Positions 51,482 to 63,371 are shown, numbered from the stretch's first letter. The stretch is 64,000 bases of DNA from Collybiopsis luxurians FD-317 M1 (GCA_000827265.1 KN834775.1:250707-314706); one strand, 5' to 3'. Numbers and translations: made by a program. The notes: a model not told the origin generated them from the letters alone.

Positions 51482-53159
51482 TGAGCGGGGAGTTTCGCCT
51501 GTTTTTACCGCTATGGCAAGAGCGAAACCTGTTTTCCGGTGCAGCTTTCCTAATTTCGCGTTCGTTCCCGAATCGATTCATCTGTGTTTGTCTACCTTGC
51601 TTTCCATGCTCTCTTTTCGTAGCGCTGTCGTGTTTTTATACTGTTTCATTGTTGTCCCTTCATTTGTAGTGTTCCACTTTCATTGCACTTTTGTATCGAA
51701 TTCGCATGCTACTTCCAGTTGTATATGTATCGCGACGTTGAAATTTTCGTATTTGTATTCTTGATTTCTTTTCCTTTTCCACTTTGTCCTTTACCCTTCG
51801 CCCTTTTCCGTCTCTCTTTTGATTTGACATTGGCTCTTTACTTTTTGATGTCTGTCCTTCTCTTTTCTCCTTTTTCTTTTCTTTTCTCGAATTTTGCAGA
51901 AAGGACATTGATTCTTTACTTGGTTATATTCGTTTTTCCATTTTATTTCCACAGTTGATGATATTTTGACGAAGACGCAGGAGATTACGAATAGACGGTT
52001 AAAATACTATTGTTGACCTGGTAAGACTGGAAAATGGGTCACAGCAGCCAGTGACGGACGCATAGATTAGCCTCAGGCACTGCCTGAAAACGATTGGAAT
52101 AAAACGAGGCGTAATACTGTAGTAGAAATATTTTCGGCCCGGTCGGCAATTTGGATTGCCGTAAAATGGTTATTTTACTCTTAGTCTCTTCCCCCTCGAC
52201 AGGGCATATCGTGGCTCAAAACTCCCTTGAAAACACATTCCTTTCTCCAGTTCACAGCTGCTCACTCAAATCGGCTCATGAACGAGTCAGTGCTATTTTT
52301 TGAAGGGCCCTCAACCTTCACTGTCAGCATCCGTAGTTTTCGACCGGAATCATCTCTAGTTTATAAAGTGACCGTACAACTTTACTTAAGCTTTTGTACT
52401 CTTTTCCTTGCTCGGCGTCGTGATCGTTTTTGCCAAAGGCATCGGAATCAGTGATTTTTGGAATCGCCCACCATGTGTGAGTCTTTGGGGTAGACTGTAT
52501 CAGGCTATCGGTGCGTCGAATAGTCTCTAAGGTTCAACATTCATCATTGGTACTAATTAAAAGGCCTCATGGCGTATTTGGCCCCAAATCAACAGATGAA
52601 CCCGTTGATACACGCCAAAATCCCCTTTTCTGCTCTGATACATTATCATTTGGTGAAAATATACACTTTAAATGTCATTGAGCAATGCGAAGAAAAATTG
52701 GGCACGGAGCCGGCTTTCGCGCAGGTGGCCTGCTTCCCAAAAATTGTCTAATTCAGACTCAATTCAGACTCACCCCGCTTTCGTAAATTAGTTCTGGCGC
52801 CGCCCTATCTCTTCTCAGAACCCTATCTGAGTAGGCTCAATTTACTCGCATGAAGCTTGCACATAATACCTGACTTATCCAAATTTCCCCTGTGCAGACA
52901 ATATCTATCAATACAGACGAAAACGTTTAGGTAGCCCACTTCTGGGTAGGATACAGTACATGAATGCGAGATCCCAGCGTTCTGCGACAGAATTCACTCT
53001 GGAACGACGGATTTAAAGTGTACAGATTGTAGAAGCAGATGATGAAAATGATGAAAATGTCATTGAAGATACATACACCAACATCATTCATGATTGTGAT
53101 CAGTTGGTGCGTATCGTTGGAATTTTCTACTTACGTGAGACTAAAGAACAATACAATCT
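51482..53159. other. Pyrimidine-rich tract and insertion, no gene
   Basis: 51580-51960 is a CT-rich block shared with the downstream regions of the other modules. Module similarity breaks at about 51990 and resumes at about 52950, which suggests a ~950 bp insertion specific to this module. Short frames inside lack support. Confidence 0.45.
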
Positions 53160-53395
53160 GCTGTGAGAGCATCCTGTACGGCTCATATAGATTTCTCCTT
53201 CTGCCCCTCTAGTTTTTCTCGATAAGTTTCTGTTGCTGTTCCATCACACAATGCTCAAGGAGTTTCTGAACATCCAGAATAATCAGTAACCCGGAAGCCG
53301 AGTCTCAAAGATTGGACAGTCTGCAGCGCTTCAAATGTACTGGAAAGTGAATCAAGTAGGGATTCAAACAGCCCGCTTATCTGGAAGTTTGTTCT
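53160..53395 (-). pseudogene. Truncated copy of the membrane/coiled-coil gene
   Basis: Matches only the last two exons of the gene at 56912-57813: the coiled-coil tail and the LSSTLEALK-type exon with its intron. The proline-rich and N-terminal parts are absent. The next module begins shortly afterwards. Confidence 0.7.
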
Positions 53396-54119
53396 AAGCC
53401 TTTTCTCTGCAAGGGGTATTCGGTTCATATGTTTCCTAAAATGAGACGTTATCTTTTCGGATACATCCTTGGCGTGCAGTCAGTGAGCACTTTTTCGTTG
53501 CCCATAATTTAGCTTATGCAGTACCTAATACAGCTCGTTTTGACCGAGTATCTATTTTTTTGCCCAAGCCTTGCCGACTCAGTCTCTATACAGTACTTTT
53601 GCGTGAGACGTCGACACAGTGGCTGCTAATTTTGGCTGTTGAAGGGCTCAGATTTCATGGGCACGGGATGAGCCGGAAAGCTATGAGAGTAACCGTTTTA
53701 CAACAGTTCCGCGCGCAGGAACCACAACAGCGGATGCAGGTTTCTCAACTTTCGTGAGCATTTGACTACCCGAGCTGCCATGTAAGTTCATTAAACAGCT
53801 TTACTTCAGTGATTTTACCGGTTACATGCTCAACACTACCGCAGCTGCGACTTTTTGTACGGATTTCTTACTACAGGACTATAGGAACGCTGGCAGTGTC
53901 GCGCTTAGTTAGTGTTTCAAGCTCTGGTACTTAAGAGGAGCGGTTATCGACGCGTCTTTGCAGTTAGGATGTCTTGTTGTTCTCTGGTAAGTCCACTTGT
54001 TTTTTTCTTTTCTCTACGCGCCATGGCCTTGCTGACGCCACTCGTTTCTCTTTCTCTATAAACTGACTTGAAATTATCATCTAGGATCGCAATCTATGAG
54101 CCGTCACTTTGTTAACGAT
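53396..54119. other. Duplicated flank region, no gene
   Basis: Aligns with 49350-49990 as described for that interval. No conserved frame. Confidence 0.45.
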
Positions 54120-54975
54120 ACCGGGAAATCTCTAGGTCGAACTTTCGGCTCTACCATCGGCCGATATTTCTATTAGACATCACAGAAGATGCGATTTTCG
54201 AGTTCAAGTTTACAGCCTTTGCCAGAGCGGCCAGGGATCCGTCAATCGCTTATTTCAATTTGATCGGTTTCTTCCATTCTAGACTTTTCATTGGCTCGGC
54301 AACTACGCGACAAATTAGCAGTCGTTGTGATGCAGACACAGTAATTATGGTATATTGGGATACCTTCGCGGAACCCATTAAACAAATTTATGGTTCTCCG
54401 GGGACTTCCTTCAAATAGTTCAGGAACTCGCAAAGGTGTTTCAGAGCTGCACCAAAGCCGTGGTTACACACATCTTTCTGTCGATGGAGCCCGCCAGATC
54501 CTTCCATGATGCATATTCCCGAAGATGTGACCTCACAATCTAGCTTAGTCGCTAGTTGGAATATGTCATGAAAATATCCTCTGGGTCGTACGAAGACTTT
54601 CCAAAAACGATCGATATGTGATCTACTTTTCAACTTCAACATGTTTTCGGACTACACTATAAAAACTGAAAACTTCTCACATTTTTTCTTGCATACACAT
54701 CAACTTATGCATCTACGCACCGGATGCACCTACGCACCCTACAGCTTAGGCTAGGCACCTCCTATCGATCTGCTTATGTCACATTCAGTTGACCGTATAA
54801 CCAAAATGCACTCTTTGCTCCTCCGGAAAGGGATTTGGTATATAAAGTGATTCATCCCTCCTTCAGGGATCCCATTGCATTAGACTACAGCTCCGAATCC
54901 TGTTTTTCTCTGCTTCACCTCGCTTGCCAAATGCATCCCCTCCGGTAATGCTTCCCTTTGCCCTTCCAGCGTAAA
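54120..54975. repeat. Duplicated upstream segment P3
   Basis: Third copy of the segment preceding a zinc-finger gene, with TTCAAGTTTACAGCC / TTGCCAG and CACCCTACAGC landmarks aligned with P1 and P2. Confidence 0.6.
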
Positions 54976-55148
54976 CATGGTCTCAAAAGAAGAATGCTCG
55001 CCTTTGAACAGGTTCCCTAGGATTGAATTGGTTAACGAGTACCTCCGGTACTCTCAGCGCTGTCTTTCGTGAGTGTTATCTCGGAATCTTTTTCTCGATT
55101 ATCAAGCCTCCGACCAGCCACTTAAACTCTCCTCAACGACCCTCAAGC

Positions 55149-55544
55149 ATGGAGCGGTGGTATCATTACTTGGTCGAGAATTATCCTGGCGCTGATTTGC
55201 GAGGCTTCGAATCATGGTTTTGGCGAATGAATTTCTCTTCCTCTCCCAATTTCCTACCAGTACCTCCCGAGGCGGAACATATTTCGTTCGACGGGGAGTT
55301 CTATTGCTTCTACCCCGGCTGCCCCAAGCACTACCGATCCAAGCAGTCTCGCGATAGTGAAATTATTCCCGTTCTTCTCATCTTGCTCAGTGGTCGCTGA
55401 TCGTCTATCTTTACATCAGATCACTTCGACACAATCCACCTTGGGTTTCGCTATTTGTGCGATCTTTGCCACACTCCATTCATGAACAGAAACTCTGTCA
55501 AGAAGCATAAGGACTGGGGTCGCTGCTGTGAGACAAAGCTCTAG
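55149..55544 (+). CDS. Small zinc-finger protein, copy Z4
   Basis: Exons 55149-55356 and 55420-55544 give 110 residues with ESWFWR, FLPVPPEAE, an intact C2H2 finger (CFYPGC...HFDTIH) and a C2-H-C finger (LCDLC...KKHKDWGRC). A longer model is possible: exon 54977-55011 joined over a 46-bp intron to 55058-55356, giving 152 residues in frame. The equivalent upstream exon is not open in Z2, so the short start is preferred. Probably nuclear; target unknown. Confidence 0.6.
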
Positions 55545-55734
55545 GTAGTTAACCCACCGTTCGGGATTTTTCACCTATCATTACCGCTGTGGCAAGAGCA
55601 GAACCTGTTTTCCGGACCAGATCTCCGGATTTTGTACTCGATTACAACAGCTTTCTTTTGCATTCCCCTAATGCTCAACAGCGACTTTCATAGCAAGTCC
55701 GCCACTGTCGCCCCGATATTCTTCGCATCCATGT

Positions 55735-56575
55735 TTTCGTCTACCCTGCTTTCCATGTTCTCTCGTGTCGTTGCTGTGTTTTTATGCTGTTTTTATACTG
55801 TCCCTTCACTTGTTGTATTCCTTTTTCAGCGCACCTTTGTATTGAAGTCGCATGCTACTTCCAGTTGTATGTGTATCGCGACGTCGAAATTCTCGTATTT
55901 GTATTCTCGATTTCCTTTTCCACTTTTCCCTTTGCCCTTTGCCCTTTGCCCTTTTCTGTTTTGTATCTCTCTTCTCATTTGACGCTGGCTCTTTACTTTT
56001 AATATCTGCCCTTTACTCTTCTCCCTTTTGCTTTTCTTTTCTCGATTTTGCAGAAAGGGCATTCATTTTTTACTTGGTTATATTCGTTTTTCCATTTTGT
56101 TTCCATCCAGTAGTACGACGGCGAATGAGATCTCCTTCGCCGCTTGCGTTAGGTTTTCCCTTTGGTTACTTGCTTTACCACTCACGTAGCATGTTTGATG
56201 ATCAAGTAGATGATATTCGCATCGATGTTTTCATGCACCTTGCTTTCCAAGTTCTCTTCTGTAACGTTGCTGTGTTGTTACGCTGTTTTTATACTATCCG
56301 CTATTCCTCTTTCGGCGCACCTTTGCACCGAAATCGCATGCTACTTCTGGTTGTATGTGTATCGCTACTATTTGTATTCCTGATTTCCTTTCCTTTTTCA
56401 CTTTACCCTTTGATCTTATCCGTTTTCCCTCTATCTTCTCATCTGACGTTAGTTCTCTACTTTTTTGATGCTCGCCCTTTACCCTCTTTCTTTTCTTAAT
56501 TTTACGGGAAGGACGTCGGTTCTTTACTTCTTTATGTTCGTCCTTCCAACTTTTTCCATCCAGTACGACAACAGG
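55735..56575. repeat. Tandemly duplicated pyrimidine-rich block
   Basis: Two diverged units spaced about 495 bp apart (about 55735-56118 and 56230-56575) share CTTTCCA, GTTGCTGTGTT, TTTTTATACT, CGCATGCTACTTC and a final TTTCCATCCAGTA. A third unit lies after Z3 (51580-51960). On the minus strand the block is purine-rich and lies downstream of the membrane/coiled-coil gene. Confidence 0.65.
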
Positions 56576-56911
56576 GAAGGGGATCGCCTTCACCGGTTGT
56601 ATTAGGTTCTCCCTTTGGATACTTCCATTTATTACGGACGCGGCCTGTTCTACATATGATCAAGTTGATGATATTTTGACGAAGACATGAGATTACCAGA
56701 GGAGATGAATAGATATAAAGAGCGACGCAGTTAAAAGTACATGAATCCGAGACCCGGAGCGGTCTGCGGCAAGGTCCACTTTGGAAAGATAGGAAGACGG
56801 TTTGAAGGGCACAGATTGTAGAGGCAGTGATGAAAGAGAGTTGACATTGACTTCTGAATGTCATTGGAGATAAGGAATAACATAATTAGCTGTTAGAGGA
56901 TCCTGTACGGC

Positions 56912-57813
56912 TCATACATAGCGAACAGGTTTCTTCTTCTGTTCCTCCAGTTCTTTCTCGATAAGTTTCTGCTGCTGTTCCTGCTTGACACGATGTTCAA
57001 CGAGTTTCTGAACATCCAGAATAATCAGTAACTTGGAAGCCGAGTCCTAAAGATTAAACTTACAGCCTTCAGCGCCTCAAGTGTACTGGAAAGTGAATCC
57101 AGTGTGGATTCAGACAGCTCGCTCATCTAGAGTTGAACAACGATCAGGGCAATTCACTTGGATATCGGAGAATCGGTTACCGTATCCTGTGCTTTGGCCA
57201 ACAATCTCTCCCTCTCTTGTTCCCACTCTGTCTTCTGCTGCTCGAACCTTGACTCAAAGCCCCAAGGAACGGAATGAGCTGCTACAGGAGCGGGAGCGGG
57301 AGTCGGAACGGATGGGGATTCTGTGGACACTGTAGGAAGAGCAGATCCCGCTGGGGCCTGGCCATTGGCGTTCTCGCTTCCGTTCCCGTTTGGGACTCCG
57401 GCGGGAGGAGGTGGTGGATACTGGAACGGCCGTTCCCTGGCAAAACCCCAGCTCCAGTGGGCATGATGGTGGGGATGCGAGTAAGGGTAAGGTGAAGGAG
57501 TACTGGGTGCGTCAGAGCCGGTACCTAGGACCGTTGGTAATGGGTCGGCCAAAACCTGGCTCAAATCTCCGTAACTTGGTTGAGACTGCTGGACACGGGG
57601 ACGAGAGCAAGCCTTCCAGTACATGGCCTTTTCGCTCTGCTTTGATTCTTTATGCATTATGAACACGGTGGCCGATGCAGCACCGATTGCGAACCATAGC
57701 AGACGAGATGGTCGGCGGTGAAAGTGGAATCTACGGAAAGAATCATAGTCGGGACCAGGGAAACTCGAGGAAGTAGAGAATCGATAGGAAAATCTTGATG
57801 ACCGAGGGTCCAT
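56912..57813 (-). CDS. Single-pass membrane protein with C-terminal coiled coil
   Basis: Three exons (57813-57181, 57126-57064, 57007-56912) give 263 residues. A basic N-terminus is followed at about residues 35-53 by one hydrophobic segment (LLWFAIGAASATVFIMH). A Pro/Ser/Gly/His-rich stretch follows (SPYPYSHPHHHAHWSWGF). The C-terminal ~90 residues are a charged coiled coil (FEQQKTEWEQERERLLAKAQ and KQEQQQKLIEKELEEQKKK). The layout suggests a membrane-anchored protein facing the cytosol or an organelle lumen; the compartment cannot be assigned. I do not recognise the family. It is the intact parent of the decayed copies at 48039-48797 and 53160-53395. Confidence 0.75.
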
Positions 57814-58120
57814 GCTGTTTAATGGAAACAGCGAAAATATTCAAGGCTTTATAACTTGTGAAGCATTTGTAAAATGGCCGACGAGGTGACGGGTACGGCA
57901 AGAAGACGAGAGCCGCATGACGGAGAGCAACACCGTAAGCGAGAATGACTGCAAGGAATAATTGCGTCACGCGTTTCGGCACCTGCGAGCGCTCATTTCA
58001 TGTCGGCGCTTACGAGTTGCAATGACGAGATTCAACGGAATTTTCGGTACAAGGGCTGCAAATAAGTTTCTACTATCTTACATTCAAATCCTAGAATCAA
58101 ACCTCTTCTCCCAACTTGAC

Positions 58121-60163
58121 TTAAGGATCAGGGTACAGCATCAACTCTGGCCGAACCTTTTCGTCAAACTCTTCTGGTGTGAGAAGTCCGAGAGAGACAG
58201 TAGCTTCCTTGAGCGTGGTTCCTTCCTTGTGTGCCTTCTTGGCGCATTTGGCAACGTCTACAGTAGTGACAAATGTTATCAGAAGCACTAAATCAGAGAA
58301 GGTTAAGAGCTTACTATCGTATCCGAGATGGCTGTTGAGAATCGTAGCAAGCATCAGAGATTCATTGAGCAGAGACTTGATTCTCGTTTCGTTTGCCTGG
58401 ATGCCGACGACACAATTCTTAGTGAACGAGCGAGAGCCTAGTTGTATCACAGATGAGCCGGAAATTTTTTGAAACATTAACCGTATCTGTTTGACTCACC
58501 GTCGGCAAGCAAGCGGATGCTCTGCAAAACATTCTTAATAATGACCGGCTTGAAAACATTCAACTACGGCCAAAATTCGTAAGTACAGATCTTCCTCAGG
58601 AACGCAAAGAGCACGGACCTCGAATTGGCCATTGGATCCAGCGATGCTGACTGTCGTTTGGTTGCCCATAACTTGTGCAGCGACCATCGTGACAGCCTCG
58701 CACTGCGTTGGATTCACCTTTCCAGGCATAATGCTACTGCCCGGTTCGTTTTCCGGGAGACTAATTTCCCCAAGCCCACATCTCGGACCAGACCCAAGAT
58801 ATCGGATGTCATTGGCAATCTTCATGAGCGAGCAAGCAACGACGTTAAGTGCACCGTGTGCTTCCACGAGGGCGTCGTGCGAGGCTAAAGCTTCAAACTG
58901 CAAATATACGAAATCAAATTACCAACAGGAAGGCTACCAATATGGGTATGCTCACCTTATTCGGGGCAGTCTTGAACTCTAACCCAGTGAGTTTAGATAT
59001 TTCTTCCGCGACTTTTACGTCGAATCCCTTCTTGGTGTTCAGTCCCTGCAATATATACGCGTATGTCGTCAAGCAGTAGATGCAGAATAACACAAACGGT
59101 AAGGACGTACAGTTCCAACTGCAGTACCTCCCTGGGCCAAAAGACTGAGCCGCGGGAGTACACCTCGGACCCTCTCAATACCGTTCGATACCTGCTGCAC
59201 GTATCCACTGAATTCTTGCCCGAGTGTCAATGGAGTGGCATCCTGTAGCATGTTATGCACAAAAGCAAATCGATCAATGTAAATCCGAACCTGAAGATGC
59301 GTTCGTCCAATCTTAACGATATGGTCAAATGCCTTGGCCTTCTCATCCAAAGCATCTCGAAGGCCAGATAAAGCCGGAATCAGAGACTGATTGATTTCCA
59401 TAACAGCTGCGACGTGCATAGCAGTGGGGAAGGTATCGTTGCTGGACTGAGACCTGTGATTCTCAGTTTGGTTGATTGCTCGTTTCTGCCTAGGGTAGAT
59501 AAAGTACGTACCTGTTGACATCGTCATTCGGATGAACAGGCTTCTTGCTTCCCAGTTCGCCGCCAAGAATTTCTATAGCGCGGTTCGATATGACCTATGT
59601 AGAAAACCTGTCGCGTAAGTACAAGAAATTCTGGATTACAGAAGCAAACGCACCTCGTTTGCATTCATGTTACTCTGAGTTCCAGATCCTGTTTGAAAGA
59701 CCACGAGCGGGAAATGATCATTGAGCTTTCCAGAGATGACCTTGATCAGAAATTTCAGTCTCGAATTCCAACAACCGCTTAACCCAAAACGCATTACATC
59801 GTCAGCTGCCTGCTGGATCGCCTGGCCGATCTTTGGGTCCAATCCATACCCGACGTTCACAATCGACGCAGCCTTTTTCAGTAAACCGAAAGCTTTGATC
59901 AGAGGAGGGGGTAGTCGTTCAGTAGGTCCCCCAATATCGAAGTTTTGTAAAGATCTTTGCAAATATCATTAGGACGATACGCATCGCGAGAAATTCTAGC
60001 GTTGAGATTTTACCGTTGAGTTTGTGCTCCCCAGTAACGATCCGCAGGGACCTGTAATTCACCAAATGTATCTCTTTCAATACGAAACTGCTGGTTCTGC
60101 TTCAGGCTATTATTTAGATTTCCTCATATATCGAATTGAGAGGCGAAGACACACTGAAGACAT
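58121..60163 (-). CDS. Fumarate hydratase, class II
   Basis: Converts fumarate to malate. Twelve exons from 60163-60155 to 58257-58121 give about 469 residues, all introns 48-65 bp and in phase. The diagnostic motifs are [35 protein letters not shown], and the class signature [15 protein letters not shown]; the C-terminus is [16 protein letters not shown]. The first exon is just ATG TCT TCA, followed by a 55-bp intron (acceptor uncertain by one codon) and [26 protein letters not shown] sequence. No mitochondrial presequence is visible in this model, so it may encode the cytosolic form or use another upstream start. Two of its exons survive as fragments at 48798-49010. Confidence 0.93.
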
Positions 60164-60331
60164 GGTTGTAGAAAAGAAACAATCGGGACACACCAGGTGA
60201 GTTTCACGTGCAAGTATAGCTCGCGACAATAGAAAACTGAGCAGCAGAACCCAATATTTAAGGGTAGTATAAAGAATTTATACATCGTACATACAGAACG
60301 CCACCAAAACTGATTTTTCTTGGAGGCACGA

Positions 60332-62575
60332 TCACGAGTCAGAGTCAGGAAGAGGCGGAGGAGCTTCTGGCTGGGGCGCAAATATAATGTTCAACGGGGG
60401 AGTTGTTTGACTATCCTCGCTCAACACAGTCGCGATGATCGACCTCCCAGCAAAGGACCGCCCAGCAAGACTCTTCAATGCCTGTGAAGCGCCGTCATTA
60501 TCAACATACTTGACATAAACACGTCCAACACCCGCAGCTTCATCTATACGAGCGGCGGCTTGCGGGTCCAAGCCCTCCCCAGGCGTCCATTTCGACTTAT
60601 CCTTCTTGACAGGTCTCGGAATCCTCAAATCCTCCACAGGGCCATATTTGGAGCATTCCTCCTTCACATCCTCAAAGATCTCTCCATACTCCTCGTCGTC
60701 GACCAGGTCTTCTGGCGTGACCATGTTAAGCATGAGAAGGATACGCGAATCTTTACCGGTATCATCGCCGGCAGGCATGATAGGTCGCGGAATTTCGGGG
60801 AATTGGTCGTACGGCAAATTAGGGATCATCCCTGGTGAACCGGGTTTGGCTCCGACAGACGCACGCTGAACAACGAGGTACCGATCTCCAAGCTCCATAC
60901 CATTCAGAGCTTGGATGGCAGTCTCCGTGACGCTGGCATCGACATATTCGAAAAAGGCAAAACCCTGTGCGTGGCTGTTAGTTGGTTGAATAACATAATC
61001 AAGCAATCTAACCTTTGAAGGCCCATTGCCATTCTCCCTAACCAGATTGAAAGCTTTAAGCTCTCCAAAGCTTTTGAGAAGTTCCATAACATTCTCCTCG
61101 TTGAGATAGGTTGGAAGTCCTCCGACAAAGACTTTGTTGATCGAGTCCGGGACATTGGTCGACACAACACCCGGAACATGGACAGAAGGAGCAGCGATAA
61201 TACCAGGCATATCCCCTCCGTAATCCTTGGGTCGACGAATTTTGAGAGGACCATTGATGAAAATGATGCCATCGAAGGCCATGGCCGACGTGGCATCCTC
61301 GGCGCTACGGAACTACACGAGAGCATTAAAACATGTAGCTGCTAGGGTAGCACCACTTACCTCGACGAATGCATAATTCTTCTCATAATTGCACTGAACA
61401 GCGAGAACGGGTGGACCGGGGGCACTCGAACCGAGGTTCATTTCGGCCATTTTTTGGTTGAAAAATTCAGCAAGGTTTTGTTCGTTGACCTCGGGTGTGA
61501 TACTCCCAATGTAGAGCCTTCGAGATTGACGAGAAAGATTCGGGTTGCTACCGGTCCCCATACCGAATGTTTGTACAGGCATGGGAGGAGGTAGTCCGGC
61601 GATACCAAGGATCGGAGGAATTTGAGTTCGGTTGGCCCCAGGAAGGTTGAAAAGACCTGGGAGCATGTTAAGCACGGTGAAAAGTTTGAATACAGTGACT
61701 AGACGAACCTGTCTGCTTGGCTTGCATAGCAGAGTACTGCTCGTAGCCAGGCGCATGGACATCCCAACCAGAAGCCTTACGCCTTCGCTGGCTTAGCGGG
61801 ATAATACCTTCGGGAGTGGGAGACCTTCTCTCGGGAGATTCCCTCCTACCTCTACCTCCTCCTCCTCCTCCTCCACCACCACCACCTCCTCCTCCTCCTC
61901 CTCCTCCTCCTCCACCGCCTCCACGTTCCTCTCTTTCCCTGTCGCGACCTCGCCTCTCCCTATCCCGGTCTCTGTCTCTCGGAGGAAGGTCATCCTCTTC
62001 GCGTCGGTGGGGCCGTCTATCCTCTTCTCGAGGCTTTCGACTAAATTCATCATAGTCCCTATCTCTTCGAGGATAGCGTTCCCGATCCCCTCGACCATCT
62101 CGTTCTCGTCTATCGTCGCCCCTCCTACTATTACCATACCTGTCGGACCTGTCACCTCTGTCTCTGTGTTCTCTGTCCCGGTGACCATCCCTTTCCCTGT
62201 CTTCATGCCTTGACGACCGATGACGGTCTTCCCGGTAAGCACGCTCTAGAAAGAAGAAGAAAAGCCGAAGCAGTAAGTAAACTTCAACTTTTCGGGGGAA
62301 ACTCTGTTTGCTGGTGGAATCAGCAGTTCGACGGCGAGGGAATGCGTATAGGGCTAGCTAGCTATAAAAACAGCATGGTGAAACGAGCACCATGAGTCTA
62401 CAGTTTATCTGACAGAACAGTAAAAAAAGACAAAGAAAAGCAAAGAAAAACAGGAAACCAGACTATTGGCGCCGTTATTCGAGGACAGAAGCTGAACAAA
62501 GACCTCCGTAGCTGCTGCGAGAATTATAGGGACAGAGTACAGAGAGAGTGAACGCTCACCGTGGTCTTCAGGCAT
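60332..62575 (-). CDS. Splicing factor U2AF large subunit
   Basis: Binds the 3' splice-site polypyrimidine tract and recruits U2 snRNP. Five exons (62575-62560, 62245-61709, 61656-61361, 61312-61013, 60964-60332) give 593 residues. The N-terminus is rich in Arg/Asp/Glu/Ser (RDREHRDRGDRSDRY) and contains a run of about 19 glycines. A linker with the W-containing GWDVHAPGYEQY motif, which in this family binds the small subunit, is present. Three RRM-type domains follow (RRLYIGSITPEV, NKVFVGGLPTYL, and a C-terminal UHM-like domain with RVYVKYVD). The first intron, 314 bp, is far longer than any other in the window. Divergent from FIS1 with 109 bp between start codons. Confidence 0.93.
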
Positions 62576-62684
62576 ATTTTTTTTTGAGAGTATACGTAGT
62601 ACAGGTCCAAGGTCAACTACCGCCCAACCACTAAAAAAAAAATTCCCACCATCCGGAACCGCAAAGCCTTGATCCCCTACCGTC
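62576..62684. promoter_or_regulatory. Very short divergent promoter U2AF / FIS1
   Basis: Only 109 bp separate the two start codons, containing several T/A runs and no TATA box. Both genes must share regulatory sequence, or parts of their promoters lie within transcribed regions such as the long U2AF first intron. Confidence 0.5.
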
Positions 62685-63371
62685 ATGTCCACTGAACTTC
62701 CATACGCTGCAGACGCTGAAGTCTCTTTATCTTACGATGAGCTCGAGGTATTCGTTGCATACTATCTATTCATGTTCCTCTCAAATAACTCCCCCATGAT
62801 AGGTTTTACGACTACAATACGAACGAGAACAGCTTCAAGCACACGTAACTGTCCAGACAAAGTTCAATTTTGCCTGGGGTCTAGTCAAGAGTCCATTGCG
62901 GGAGCACCAAGTTGAGGGCGTTAAATTACTGCAAGGCAAGCAAACAAACAGAAGCTGGCTTCATACATTGGTCTTGACATCTTTCCTTTGCAGACCTGTA
63001 TCGCTCAGAGCCCGCACGGCGGAGAGAATGCCTGTATTATCTGGCTCTAGGACACTATAAAATGGGCAACTTTGAAGAAGCTAAACAGTTCAACGGTGAG
63101 TTTTCCTCTCCCGCTCAAAGTACCATCTATCTCTGACCTGTTATCGTCAGGCCTGCTATTGGAGAAAGAACCTGCAAATCTACAAGCCATAAGTCTGTCG
63201 CAACTCATAGATAGAGGTGTTGCAAAAGGTGTGTTGATGTGTCCTGATTGACCTGCTCCGTTCCTCATATTGTATCCAGAGGGTTACATCGGAATGGCGC
63301 TTGTCGGCGGTGCTGCTGCGCTAGGAACGCTGGTTTTAGCAGGTTTCATACGGCGAGCTACTAGAAAGTAA
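62685..63371 (+). CDS. FIS1: Mitochondrial fission 1 protein
   Basis: Tail-anchored outer-membrane adaptor that recruits the division machinery to mitochondria and peroxisomes. Five exons (62685-62747, 62803-62935, 62994-63095, 63151-63228, 63280-63371) give 155 residues, the usual size. The TPR-like core shows [43 protein letters not shown] and [10 protein letters not shown]. The C-terminus has one membrane segment ([19 protein letters not shown]) followed by basic RRATRK, as in Fis1. The second intron begins GC (62936, GCAAGC) rather than GT. Confidence 0.95.

Noticed and set aside
51660..51958. Open frames in the CT-rich block after Z3
   Set aside because: Composition-driven Phe/Leu/Ser/Pro frames that are not conserved among the duplicated copies.
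61816..62055. Poly-proline open frame opposite U2AF
   Set aside because: Antisense reading of the (GGN)n glycine run.
61793..62242. 149-codon minus-strand frame over the U2AF RS region
   Set aside because: Out of frame with U2AF; its E/V runs are the frame-shifted reading of the poly-glycine repeat.
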